Assembly: GCA_964650885.1 (NCBI GenBank)
Contig: CAZYXG010000012.1
Location: 1 to 54,912 of the forward strand
Source: JAPLFM01 sp964650885
GTDB taxonomy: Bacteria; Bacteroidota; Ignavibacteria; Kapaibacteriales; UBA2268
Direction of reading: 5' to 3'
Length of the DNA stretch: 54,912 bases
The notes under the pieces are model-generated. The model worked only from the letters and a program-made list of their open reading frames with translations. It was not told the origin of the DNA and made no database searches. Position numbers and translations under genes: made by a program. Shown here piece after piece: positions 9,444 through 16,858 of the stretch; within the stretch, counting starts at the first letter, position 1; every line of letters starts with the position of its first letter.

Positions 9444-9885
9444 CGAATGTAAATTTATTGGGTTTTGAAAAGAAAATCAATAAAGTTGCCGTTAAAAGTC
9501 CCAAATTCTCAAAAACTTTCTCCCAACCAAGTTTTTTTTCAGTTGTTTTGCCAAAGCAACCGCAATTAATATCCAGCCCTCTGGCAATTGCAGAAAAAGC
9601 TGCTAAAATAAACACAATCAACATAGCCGAAATGATTACTGAATTGGCTTTTAACCGTACACCAAATATAAGTAAAAGCCCCGAACAAAGCTCCAGCCAA
9701 GGCATTACGAGTGCTATAATGTTTATTGGTTCAATAGGCAAAAGATTATAGTTTGTGATTTCATTAGCGAAATGATTGGTGTCGGTTATTTTGCCAATGC
9801 CTGCCACAATGAAAACACAACCTACCAAAAGTCGGAGTGCAATTGAAAAAATTGGCTGATTGATTATTTTTTTGAACTTATCCAT
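9391..9885 (-). CDS. MauE/DoxX-family membrane protein
   Basis: A 164-residue four-helix membrane protein. Helix 1 ends in RLLVGCVFIVAGIGKI, the DoxX/MauE signature. Helix 2 carries MPWLELCSGLLLIFG. Helix 3 is followed by INCGCFGK, a Cys pair often found in MauE-like proteins linked to thiol-disulfide transfer across the inner membrane. A fourth helix lies near the C-terminus. By family it may pass electrons to periplasmic thiol partners, but no partner is adjacent. The last 53 bases overlap the comF start. Confidence 0.82.
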   Translation of the reverse strand: MDKFKKIINQPIFSIALRLLVGCVFIVAGIGKITDTNHFANEITNYNLLPIEPINIIALVMPWLELCSGLLLIFGVRLKANSVIISAMLIVFILAAFSAIARGLDINCGCFGKTTEKKLGWEKVFENLGLLTATLLIFFSKPNKFTFDAVFESNSIAEPTEANS

Positions 9886-9963
9886 ACTGTAAAATTAAGA
9901 TATTTTTTAAATTGAATCCAAATAATTATTCAAATAACAATAATATTGTCGGAAAATTACAAA

Positions 9964-11331
9964 ATGCCATTTATTCGTTCAATTTCTGGTTTACGAGCAA
10001 CCTTAGCCGATGGGCTTAAAAATGATATAATTAGCAATTATGCTGCTGCTTTTTCAAACATTTCTGGCGAAGGTGCTATCATAGTAGGCAATGACGGCAG
10101 ACCCTCTGGCAAATGGATGGAAAAAGTAATAGTTGGTAGTTTGCTTGCCACTGGCAGAGAAGTTATCACACTTGGAATGGTGCCAACACCACTTGTCCAA
10201 TTCTATACTGAAAAGCACAAAGCTGCTGGCGGAATAGCAATCACTGCCTCGCACAATCCAAGCCAATGGAATGGAATGAAATTCATTAATTCCGAAGGTG
10301 TTTTCTTGAATGCGATAGAAAACAAATTACTTTGGGATAGAGTTGATACAAATAGTATTTACTTGAGCAAAAATGAAATTTTTCCGACTGAACGGATAAT
10401 AAAAAATCCTTCTAAAGATTTTATTAATTCGCTTCTTTCATTAGACTTTTTCAAGAAGACTGATATTTTAAATAAAATTAAAGCAAAAGAATTTAAAGTT
10501 GTTGTTGATGCAGTCAATGCTTCTGGTTCATTCATAGTGCCAACTTTATTAAAAGAACTTGGATGCGAAGTGGTGGAGCTTTATTGCAAAGGCGACGGAA
10601 TCTTCCCTCACACACCAGAGCCAATCACTGAAAACCTGACAGAGCTGGCAGCAGCTGTTAAAAGATACAAAGCAAATATTGGAATTGCTGTAGACCCCGA
10701 TGCAGATCGCTTAGTTATGATAGATGAAACTGGAACAGCTATTGGTGAAGAAAAAACATTAGCTCTTTCGGCACTGGCTGTTCTTCAAAATGCACAATAT
10801 TTCAAAGGCGAAAGAGATTTGAGTTTGGTAGTGAACCATTCCACAAGTAAAATGACTTCAGACATTGCTAAAAAATATGGTGCTACTTGCTTTTCTGCCC
10901 CAGTTGGCGAAATAAATGTAGTTGGCAAAATGAAATCTACTAATGCTATTTTTGGTGGAGAAGGAAGCGGCGGAGTGATATTGCCTGCTTGCCATTACGG
11001 AAGGAATTCATTGGTAGGAATAGTACTTACCTTAACACTTTTAGCTCAGAATGATGCTACGATGAGTGAGGTTTGCACTGTTTTGCCACGCTATGAAATG
11101 ATAAAACTTAAACAAGAATTCACAGGTAGTTTAGATTCAATAATAGAAAAAGTATTAGCCAAATTCCCTGATGGTGAATTGATTAAAGAAGATGGACTTA
11201 AAGTTAATTTCGAAAATGCTTGGTTTCAAATTCGTACATCGAACACAGAGCCAATAGTGAGAGTGATAGCAGAAGCCAGCACAAAATACGATGCGATAGG
11301 ATTAGCAAATTCCGTAATGGAATTAGTATAA
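9964..11331 (+). CDS. Phosphoglucomutase/phosphomannomutase family (GlmM/ManB type)
   Basis: An alpha-D-phosphohexomutase of 455 residues. The start at the ATG 9964 gives MPFIRSISGL, matching relatives that begin with xxIKSISGIRGT; a TTG at 9946 would add six residues. The active-site Ser is in TASHNP (near residue 96). The Mg-binding loop is DPDADRL, the sugar-binding loop is GGEGSGGVI, and the phosphate-binding loop near the end is RTSNTEPIVR. It interconverts sugar 1- and 6-phosphates for cell-wall or surface-polysaccharide precursors. Which sugar it uses cannot be read from the sequence: it could be GlmM, and no other candidate lies in the window. The usual IRGT at the N-terminus reads LRAT here. 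Confidence 0.88.
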   Translation: MPFIRSISGLRATLADGLKNDIISNYAAAFSNISGEGAIIVGNDGRPSGKWMEKVIVGSLLATGREVITLGMVPTPLVQFYTEKHKAAGGIAITASHNPSQWNGMKFINSEGVFLNAIENKLLWDRVDTNSIYLSKNEIFPTERIIKNPSKDFINSLLSLDFFKKTDILNKIKAKEFKVVVDAVNASGSFIVPTLLKELGCEVVELYCKGDGIFPHTPEPITENLTELAAAVKRYKANIGIAVDPDADRLVMIDETGTAIGEEKTLALSALAVLQNAQYFKGERDLSLVVNHSTSKMTSDIAKKYGATCFSAPVGEINVVGKMKSTNAIFGGEGSGGVILPACHYGRNSLVGIVLTLTLLAQNDATMSEVCTVLPRYEMIKLKQEFTGSLDSIIEKVLAKFPDGELIKEDGLKVNFENAWFQIRTSNTEPIVRVIAEASTKYDAIGLANSVMELV

Positions 11332-11375
11332 ATTTGTAAGTTGAAGGGTTATACATATTCACTAACACTTTTTAG

Positions 11376-11407
11376 TTGTTAAGAAACGTGATAATTACTT
11401 AAATTTG
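11376..11407 (+). promoter_or_regulatory. Bacteroidota-type promoter of the methyltransferase gene
   Basis: TTG at 11376-11378, a 21-base spacer and TAAATTTG at 11400-11407. Start of transcription would fall about 20 bases before the ATG at 11436. Confidence 0.5.
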
Positions 11408-11435
11408 TAGGAAATATTGATACTAAGAACTGAAA

Positions 11436-12245
11436 ATGATTGTAGAAACTAACGAAGAGCTTAAGAGCCAAGTAAAAGAATTTTGGAACGCAAACACCTG
11501 CGGAGTCTATCGCACAGACGAAGAACGCTATTCGCTTGAATATTTCGAAGAGATAGAAGAAGACAGATATAGTGTGCAACCAGAGATTTTTTCTTTTGCA
11601 GAGTTCACTCGCTATAATAAGAAAAAGGTTTTGGAGATAGGAGTTGGTGCTGGCACAGACTTTTTGCAATGGGTGCGAGCTGGTGCAGAAGTTTATGGGC
11701 TGGATTTGACCCCCGAAGCTATTGAACACGTGCGTAATCGCTTGAATTTATATGGTTTGGAAGCAAAAGAATATAAAGTGGGCGATGCAGAAAATTTGCC
11801 TTATGCAGATAACTCTTTCGACTTAGTTTATAGTTGGGGTGTGATTCACCATTCGCCAAATACATACAAAGCGTTGAGTGAAATATATAGAGTTTTGAAG
11901 CCAGGTGGCAAAGCAAAGCTAATGATTTATAACCGCCGTTCCCTTTTAGCTTATTTCTTTTGGATTAAGCACGCATTGCTAAAGCTACGCCCTTGGAAAT
12001 CTCTAGCATGGGTTTTATGGCATAAAATGGAATCAATTGGTACAAAAGGATTCACGGTATCGGAAATTGAGCAAGAGCTTACAAAATATAAAGTTGAAAA
12101 AGTGCGAGTAAAAACTGTGTTTACTTATTACGACAAATTAGCTCGATTCAACAAACTTATGCAATTTGCCTCTGCTACAGTTGCGAATATATTAGGCAGA
12201 GAAAATATAGGCTGGTTCCTTACAATTGAGTTTGATAAGAAGTAA
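11436..12245 (+). CDS. Class I SAM-dependent methyltransferase
   Basis: A 269-residue protein with a Rossmann-type methyltransferase domain. Motif I is VLEIGVGAGTD (near residues 65-75). The acidic residue of motif II is in YGLDLTPEA. Motif IV is FDLVYSWGVIHHSP, and post-motif IV has IYRVLKPGGKAKLMIY. This is the Methyltransf_11/25 type that acts on small molecules or lipids. The C-terminal third is basic, with a hydrophobic stretch (LAYFFWIKHALL) that may dock on a membrane or substrate. The substrate is not known. It stands alone between a promoter and a terminator. Confidence 0.8.
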   Translation: MIVETNEELKSQVKEFWNANTCGVYRTDEERYSLEYFEEIEEDRYSVQPEIFSFAEFTRYNKKKVLEIGVGAGTDFLQWVRAGAEVYGLDLTPEAIEHVRNRLNLYGLEAKEYKVGDAENLPYADNSFDLVYSWGVIHHSPNTYKALSEIYRVLKPGGKAKLMIYNRRSLLAYFFWIKHALLKLRPWKSLAWVLWHKMESIGTKGFTVSEIEQELTKYKVEKVRVKTVFTYYDKLARFNKLMQFASATVANILGRENIGWFLTIEFDKK

Positions 12246-12314
12246 GGTGAGGTTTCTCTTAACTCTAATATTATAATACTCGCAAAATCAATTTAAAATT
12301 ATTTCTAATTTCAT

Positions 12315-12349
12315 AAAAAAAAGGTTAGCTTTGGGCTAACCTTTTTTTT
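12315..12349. terminator. Bidirectional terminator between the methyltransferase and tRNA-Ser
   Basis: GGTTAGC / GCTAACC hairpin with a 5-base loop, an A run on its left and a T8 run on its right. It can end both the plus-strand methyltransferase transcript and the minus-strand tRNA transcript. Confidence 0.85.
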
Positions 12350-12350
12350 G

Positions 12351-12439
12351 TGGAGAGAGCGAGATTCGAACTCGCGGTAGGGCCTTAACCCTACGACGGT
12401 TTAGCAAACCGTTGATTTCAGCCACTCATCCATCTCTCC
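12351..12439 (-). tRNA. tRNA-Ser (anticodon GCU)
   Basis: On the minus strand the 7-bp acceptor stem GGAGAGA pairs with TCTCTCC. The anticodon arm ACGGT-TTGCTAA-ACCGT shows GCT in the loop. A long class II variable arm follows (TAGGG...CCCTA), then a T arm GCGAG-TTCGAAT-CTCGC. The long variable arm and the anticodon agree on serine, reading AGC/AGU codons. CCA is not encoded. A terminator follows directly. The gene lies alone, with no other tRNA nearby. Confidence 0.96.
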
Positions 12440-12601
12440 ATTGGCCGATTTGTTCTATTTTGTTTGAAATAGAATGCAAATATAAGGAGTTTTTTTTATT
12501 GCACAAAGAACTATTTAGCTTTTTTTAATTTTTTGACTTTCTTTTTGTTCTTAGTCAGTTTCTGCCATTTTGACTTACCTCTCAAATCATTGTTTTTAAA
12601 T

Positions 12602-12634
12602 TTTGTCAGAAACTCTGACAAAGAAACTGACAAA
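12602..12634. promoter_or_regulatory. Cluster of TTTGTCAG half-sites upstream of hsp20
   Basis: A perfect 9-bp inverted repeat TTTGTCAGA-AAC-TCTGACAAA (12602-12622) is followed by a further CTGACAAA (12627-12634). A distant inverse copy GTCAGTTTCT lies at 12554-12563. A second palindrome, AATGATTT-A-AAATCATT, lies near 12702-12718 just ahead of the gene. It is not the CIRCE element (TTAGCACTC-N9-GAGTGCTAA). The layout suggests a repressor or activator site for the heat-shock gene at 12749, but no regulator is known. The gap 12440-12748 contains no other supported feature, apart from a doubtful 40-codon minus-strand reading described under findings. Confidence 0.4.
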
Positions 12635-12748
12635 TTTGCTTAACTCTATGCTATTATTTCAGTTGCAATCATTTGGCACACTTTTTATGACTTGTTTTAC
12701 ATAATGATTTAAAATCATTTTATTATAACAACTTTAAGGAACATTACA

Positions 12749-13201
12749 ATGTACTACAAAACAAGAGACCCATTCACATCTTTCGATGAAATTGCACACA
12801 GAGTCAATAAAATTGGTGCTAAGCTGATAAATGACTTTGAAAATGGAATCACAATTGAAAAAGCCGGAGTTTTCACTCCTAAAATAGATTTATTTGAAGA
12901 ATCAGAACGCTTTGTCCTTTTCGTAGAATTGCCTGGAGTAAGCAAAGAAAACATTTCACTTAACTTAAATGAAGAAGGCAAACTTACTTTGAATGGTGAG
13001 AAAGTGAAAGCTGAAACTACTAAAGACTCTACACAACACAGAAATGAACGCAGTTTTGGCAAATTTGAAAGAATGTTGATTATGCCAGAAAGTGCCAATA
13101 CTGAATCTGTTTCTGCGAAATACGACAATGGTGTATTGGAAATTACTATTGCCAAAAAAGTGCCAGTGAAACCAAAAGAAGTAAATATTTCAATTTCTTA
13201 A
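12749..13201 (+). CDS. hsp20: Small heat-shock protein, Hsp20/alpha-crystallin family
   Basis: A 150-residue ATP-independent holdase that binds unfolding proteins in the cytoplasm. The alpha-crystallin domain spans about residues 44-140: VELPGVSKENISLNL, the loop region with RNERSFGKFERMLIMP, and YDNGVLEITIAKK holding the conserved G-V-L. The short N-terminal arm and an I-S-I end fit the family, although the usual I-x-I tail motif is only partly kept (VNISIS). AAGGAA precedes the ATG by 9 bases. Inverted repeats upstream suggest stress regulation. A strong terminator follows. Confidence 0.95.
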   Translation: MYYKTRDPFTSFDEIAHRVNKIGAKLINDFENGITIEKAGVFTPKIDLFEESERFVLFVELPGVSKENISLNLNEEGKLTLNGEKVKAETTKDSTQHRNERSFGKFERMLIMPESANTESVSAKYDNGVLEITIAKKVPVKPKEVNISIS

Positions 13202-13228
13202 ACTACAAACATATTATTCCTGTAAGCA

Positions 13229-13259
13229 AAGCCCTAATAATAAATTAGGGCTTTTTTTA
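13229..13259 (+). terminator. Terminator of hsp20
   Basis: AAGCCCTAAT / ATTAGGGCTT stem with a 5-base loop, then a T7 run. It touches the stop codon of the convergent minus-strand gene. Confidence 0.88.
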
Positions 13260-13727
13260 TTGCAAATGTTTATTGTTTTTTTTAAATATTTTGCTTTCAA
13301 TTATTATATAAAACAAAAGCAATAGAATTAATATGGTACTGAATTGCATATACGAGTTATTGAGTATATTTGGAATTTGAGAGGTGCTTGGCAAATAATT
13401 ATTTCCCACTTCGTTTGTTATTTTTATTAGCAAATGATAGTATTGGTTGGAGCTTGGTTTATTTTGCATTGGGCTTGAGTTTGAGAATGCAGATATTATT
13501 ATAACCAATACTGCTACTGCTCCCATAGCCCCAAAATATATATTCAGTGGTTTTTTATAATCGTGTTCAACTTTTGAATTAGTTACTAATTTAGAAGAAG
13601 CTTTGGCAATTTCATATTGCTCAATTCTTTCCATCATTGTGTCAGTAAAATCATCGCTTGTTGATTCCAAAGCTTGCTTGCTATATAGCTCTTTTAGCAA
13701 TTGATTGTCTTTATTTCCAGTATTCAT
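13257..13727 (-). CDS. Putative membrane anti-sigma factor
   Basis: A 156-residue protein whose gene overlaps the end of the ECF sigma gene by 17 bases, the usual place for the cognate anti-sigma. The N-terminal 65 residues are soluble and charged. One transmembrane helix follows near residues 67-82 (FGAMGAVAVLVIIISAF), then a periplasmic stretch of about 45 residues, and a second helix near the C-terminus (ILILLLLFYIIIES). No zinc anti-sigma motif (HxxxCxxC) is present. The assignment rests on position, topology and size. It could instead be an unrelated small membrane protein translated with the sigma factor. Confidence 0.6.
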   Translation of the reverse strand: MNTGNKDNQLLKELYSKQALESTSDDFTDTMMERIEQYEIAKASSKLVTNSKVEHDYKKPLNIYFGAMGAVAVLVIIISAFSNSSPMQNKPSSNQYYHLLIKITNEVGNNYLPSTSQIPNILNNSYMQFSTILILLLLFYIIIESKIFKKNNKHLQ

Positions 13728-14292
13728 ATTCCGCTCCTAAATACTCTTTAATAGTTGCAAGTAATTTCTTTCTTGCTCTGAAAAGAATTATTTTTATATT
13801 ACTTTTTGCGAAGCCAGTAATTGATGCAATTTCTTCAATTGTGCAATCATTAAAGTAATATAATGTTATCAGTAAAGCACTTGCTTCGTCCAATTTTTGA
13901 ATTGCATAATCCAATATAGCTTTAGTTTCGGATTGGCTTTGGAGTTGGTTTAATTCATCTGAATCCAAACTAATATTTCCTACCAAATCATCATTTTCTC
14001 TACTATCAATTGAAGTAAATTCTAATTTATATCCTTTCTTACGTGTTTCTGAAATTGCTTTATTGAAGACAATTCTATAAAGCCAAGTAGAAAAACTAGA
14101 TTGAAAATTGAATATGGATATACTTTGATACACACTCAAAAATGAATCCTGACAAACTTCCTCCGATAGCTCTCGGTTTTTCAAGATACGCAAAGCAATA
14201 GTAAATGCATAATTTTTATAACGCTCTACTATCAGTCTGAAAGCAGCTCTATCTCCTGCTTTAATCTTTGCTATTAGTTCTAAATCTGTCAT
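13711..14292 (-). CDS. ECF-family RNA polymerase sigma factor
   Basis: A 193-residue sigma factor with only regions 2 and 4. Region 2 spans about residues 15-85 (FRLIVERYKNYAFTIALR ... EEVCQDSFLSVY ... FSTWLYRIVFNKA). Region 4 lies near 130-180 and includes the helix-turn-helix CTIEEIASITGFAKSNIKIILFRARKKL. It would direct polymerase to a small set of promoters. Its own promoter and that of the divergent gene at 14444 share one ECF-like sequence, so auto-regulation is likely. The start codon overlaps nothing, and the downstream partner is the putative anti-sigma. Confidence 0.92.
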   Translation of the reverse strand: MTDLELIAKIKAGDRAAFRLIVERYKNYAFTIALRILKNRELSEEVCQDSFLSVYQSISIFNFQSSFSTWLYRIVFNKAISETRKKGYKLEFTSIDSRENDDLVGNISLDSDELNQLQSQSETKAILDYAIQKLDEASALLITLYYFNDCTIEEIASITGFAKSNIKIILFRARKKLLATIKEYLGAEYEYWK

Positions 14293-14320
14293 TTATGATT
14301 ATTGTTCGACGCTAATCAAG

Positions 14321-14350
14321 TTGGACGCAATTTAGCACAATTAGGTTACA
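14321..14350 (-). promoter_or_regulatory. ECF-type promoter of the sigma/anti-sigma operon
   Basis: Read on the minus strand: TGTAACC (14350-14344), 13 bases, then TTGCGTCCAA (14330-14321). The AAC in the upstream box and CGTC in the downstream box are what ECF sigma factors usually recognise. The ATG at 14292 would lie about 25 bases after the start of transcription. Confidence 0.65.
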
Positions 14351-14371
14351 TAAAAAGTTATTATTTTTTCT

Positions 14372-14401
14372 TGTAACCGTTTTGATTCTAATTGCGACTA
14401 A
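14372..14401 (+). promoter_or_regulatory. ECF-type promoter of the divergent membrane-protein gene
   Basis: TGTAACC (14372-14378), 13 bases, then TTGCGACTAA (14392-14401). Sequence and spacing match the opposite promoter at 14321-14350. The two upstream boxes are 21 bases apart, so both genes probably answer to the same sigma factor. Confidence 0.65.
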
Positions 14402-14443
14402 GTTGTAAAGGAACATTCACAACAATCAATTAATGGAGAAATT

Positions 14444-14851
14444 ATGTTCGGAGGAGTATTAGTAGTAATTTTAGTTAACCTAATTATTTTCGGTTCGATT
14501 AGCTTTATTGTTTATACAATAGTAACAGCTCGCAATAGAGAGCGAATGGCTATAATTGAAAAAGGGATAGATTTGAGCTTATTAGTGAATAAATCCGATA
14601 GCAATAGATGGAGACGATTTTCTGTGCTAATTGGTAGTTTGCTAATTGGGGTTGCAATTGGTTTTAGTGTTGGGCTAACAATTAGCAATGTATTCTATGA
14701 AGTATTTCATGTATATAAAGTTTCAAAAAATAGTACTGTATTTTCAGATAATTCTGGGCATATAATATTTGCAATGGTATTCTTGTTTGGAGGTATTGGA
14801 ATGATAGCTAGCAATTGGCTAAATAGAAAATTAGATAAGTTGGGAAGTTAA
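14444..14851 (+). CDS. Small inner-membrane protein, DUF6249-like
   Basis: A 135-residue protein with three hydrophobic segments: residues 4-27, about 64-88 and about 108-128. After the first helix comes RNRERMAIIEKGIDLSLL, a phrase typical of a small family (DUF6249-like) often found beside ECF sigma genes in Bacteroidota. Function is unknown. It shares an ECF-like promoter with the sigma operon and is a likely regulon member. Its last 4 bases overlap the end of the convergent SDR gene. Confidence 0.75.
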   Translation: MFGGVLVVILVNLIIFGSISFIVYTIVTARNRERMAIIEKGIDLSLLVNKSDSNRWRRFSVLIGSLLIGVAIGFSVGLTISNVFYEVFHVYKVSKNSTVFSDNSGHIIFAMVFLFGGIGMIASNWLNRKLDKLGS

Positions 14852-15615
14852 AACTTCCCACTCACTCCTGAATCTACTATTATAGTAGAGCCAGTAATTT
14901 TATTAGATTTATTGCTTAGAAGGTATCTCGTTGTGTCTGCTATATCCTGTGGCTCTGGTAAGCCCAATGGGTACTTGGCATCTAAATTTGCAATGTATTC
15001 AGCCGAAAGGTTTTTATTGTTGGTCAATAGTTCTGTTTTCACATGTCCTGGCTGTATTGAATTAATCCTAATATTATCTTTGGCGAGTTCCAAAGCCAAA
15101 TTGCGTATAGCGGCATCTATTGCCGCTTTACTGGCAGAATAAATAGTCAAAGCCATTTCAGTTTTAAAACTCATTACAGATGAAATTACTACTATAGAAT
15201 CACCATCGCCCGAACGAACTGATTTTTTAGCAAATCCTTTAATTAGCATTAAGTTTGAAGTAAAATTTACATCAAATATTTGGTTAATTTTACTTTGATT
15301 GAGCGATTGCAATGGTAATATTTTATTCACTCCTGCCGAAAGAACTATTCCACTTAGTTTATCATTGGAAGTAACAATTTCTTCCAAAAACTTTGGCAGT
15401 AAATCTATTTCTTCTGTTAAGTCTTTGGAAATTGTTTTGAGTCGTGAGTTGGATTCGTGGCTAATTGAAGTTCTAATTTGTTGAAATTTTTCTTCATCTC
15501 TCGCAATTGCTATTACATTTGCACCAGCGTCAAGCAAATCTAAAACTATAGCCTTTCCTATACCAGAGTTGCCTCCAGTAACTAAATATGTTTTATTCTC
15601 AAAAAAAGGTGACAT
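14848..15615 (-). CDS. Short-chain dehydrogenase/reductase (FabG-like)
   Basis: A 255-residue classical SDR. The NAD(P)-binding TGGNSGIGKA lies at the N-terminus. The catalytic Ser is in VVISSVMSF, and Tyr and Lys are in YSASKAAID. SIQPGHVKTELL follows the active site. By family it reduces a ketone or oxidises an alcohol. The adjacent ACP and KAS III suggest that the substrate is a beta-ketoacyl thioester. It is the last gene of a four-gene minus-strand operon and lies 8 bases after the ACP gene. A role outside lipid chemistry cannot be excluded from sequence alone. Confidence 0.88.
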   Translation of the reverse strand: MSPFFENKTYLVTGGNSGIGKAIVLDLLDAGANVIAIARDEEKFQQIRTSISHESNSRLKTISKDLTEEIDLLPKFLEEIVTSNDKLSGIVLSAGVNKILPLQSLNQSKINQIFDVNFTSNLMLIKGFAKKSVRSGDGDSIVVISSVMSFKTEMALTIYSASKAAIDAAIRNLALELAKDNIRINSIQPGHVKTELLTNNKNLSAEYIANLDAKYPLGLPEPQDIADTTRYLLSNKSNKITGSTIIVDSGVSGKF

Positions 15616-15623
15616 AGCTGATA

Positions 15624-15866
15624 TTAATAAACTCTTTCACTTAAATATGCTATCATATTGCTCACTAGTCCAAGCTCTGCTTCTTTAAGTTCTTCAAGCG
15701 AAATTTCCACACCGAATATTTCTTCAATCTGAGTTAAATAGTTTATTAATTCAAGAGAATCAAGTAAGTTTTCGCCAATCAATGCAGTGTTGTCAGAAAG
15801 TTTCACATCTTCATTGATTTCATTCATTATTTTCTGTAGCTTAGCTAATATTTCGCTATTTTTCAT
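15624..15866 (-). CDS. Acyl carrier protein
   Basis: An 80-residue acidic carrier. The phosphopantetheine attachment site is Ser37 in LLDSLELINYL. The four-helix pattern and the EEIFGVEIS block that follows are typical. This is probably not the housekeeping AcpP, whose site is usually DSLDxVEL and whose gene normally lies next to fabF. Placed between KAS III and SDR genes, it likely carries intermediates of a dedicated acyl or polyketide product. Confidence 0.92.
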   Translation of the reverse strand: MKNSEILAKLQKIMNEINEDVKLSDNTALIGENLLDSLELINYLTQIEEIFGVEISLEELKEAELGLVSNMIAYLSERVY

Positions 15867-15890
15867 ATTTGTCCTTATTTTAATTAATTG

Positions 15891-16856
15891 TTAAATGTAT
15901 CGGTAGAGTACGTTTCCCCAAGATAGCCCCACTCCAAAACCAGTGAAAAGCAACAAATCGCCTTTTTGCAATGTACCTTTGTCTATTAGGTTTTTAAGAG
16001 CAATTGGTATAGTGGAAGAAACTGTGTTACCATAATTTTTCATGTCTATTATCATTTGCTCTTGCGTTAATTTCATACGTTTTTGTAGTTCGCCAAGCAT
16101 ATATTTATTTGCTTGGTGCATCACAAAGTGCTTGATATCGCTCGTTTGCAAATTGTTTTTTTCGAGTATTTCGTGGATAGAAGCAGGAACTTTCTGCACT
16201 GAGAATTTGAATATCTCTCTTCCGTCCATATAAAGCTCGCTTATTTCATCGTCAGAGTGCATAGTCCCAGAGTTTGGCACTATTAATTTATCCCAACCAG
16301 AGCCATCAGTTCCGAATGTGTAATCAATCACTCCGTAGCCATCTTCGCATTTTGCAAGCAAAGTGGCACTTCCTGCATCTCCAAAAATTGAAGCTGTGTT
16401 TTTATCTTTGTAATTAATAATTTTAGAATATTCGTCTGCCATAATAAGCAATGCCGATTTGAATTTTCCACTATTCAGAAAATTCCCCGCCAGTGGCAAT
16501 GAATAAACATAGCCAGAGCAGCCCAAATTAATATCGAATGCCATCACACTAGTTTTTAGCTCTAGCATATTCTGCACTAAGCAAGCAGTAGTGGGCAGCT
16601 TATAATCGGGATTTTGGGTGCAAAGCAGCAGCATATCAATATCTTCTTTATTGATATTGTTTTCAGTAATAAGCTTTTCAGCTGCCTTGAATGCCAATTG
16701 CGAAGTTGGCTCATTTTCCGCAGCAATATGTCTTTGAGCAATGCCTACTTTATCTTCAGTAAATTTTTTATCTATTCCAGATTCTAACTCCAAGTAATCA
16801 TTATCAATGATTCTTTCGGGTAAGTAGTATGCAATAAATTCAATTTTATATGACAT
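15891..16856 (-). CDS. 3-oxoacyl-ACP synthase III (FabH-like)
   Basis: A 321-residue KAS III that condenses an acyl-CoA starter with malonyl-ACP. The catalytic Cys is in INLGCSGYVY (near residue 113), the His in MHQANKYML (near 247) and the Asn in NYGNTVSS (near 277). The spacing matches FabH. The glycine-rich end GVGLSWGNVLYRY is also typical. As part of an operon with its own ACP and reductase, it may serve a specialised acyl chain rather than general fatty-acid synthesis. The start is 2 bases after the stop of the membrane-protein gene. Confidence 0.9.
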   Translation of the reverse strand: MSYKIEFIAYYLPERIIDNDYLELESGIDKKFTEDKVGIAQRHIAAENEPTSQLAFKAAEKLITENNINKEDIDMLLLCTQNPDYKLPTTACLVQNMLELKTSVMAFDINLGCSGYVYSLPLAGNFLNSGKFKSALLIMADEYSKIINYKDKNTASIFGDAGSATLLAKCEDGYGVIDYTFGTDGSGWDKLIVPNSGTMHSDDEISELYMDGREIFKFSVQKVPASIHEILEKNNLQTSDIKHFVMHQANKYMLGELQKRMKLTQEQMIIDMKNYGNTVSSTIPIALKNLIDKGTLQKGDLLLFTGFGVGLSWGNVLYRYI

Positions 16857-16858
16857 TA

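Noticed and set aside
9377..9751. 124-codon plus-strand frame across comF and the MauE/DoxX gene
   Set aside because: It is antisense to two well-supported genes and has no family features.
12673..12690. TGGCACACTTTTTAT as a sigma-54 promoter of hsp20
   Set aside because: The GG is present, but the GC of the -12 box is replaced by AT at the required distance.
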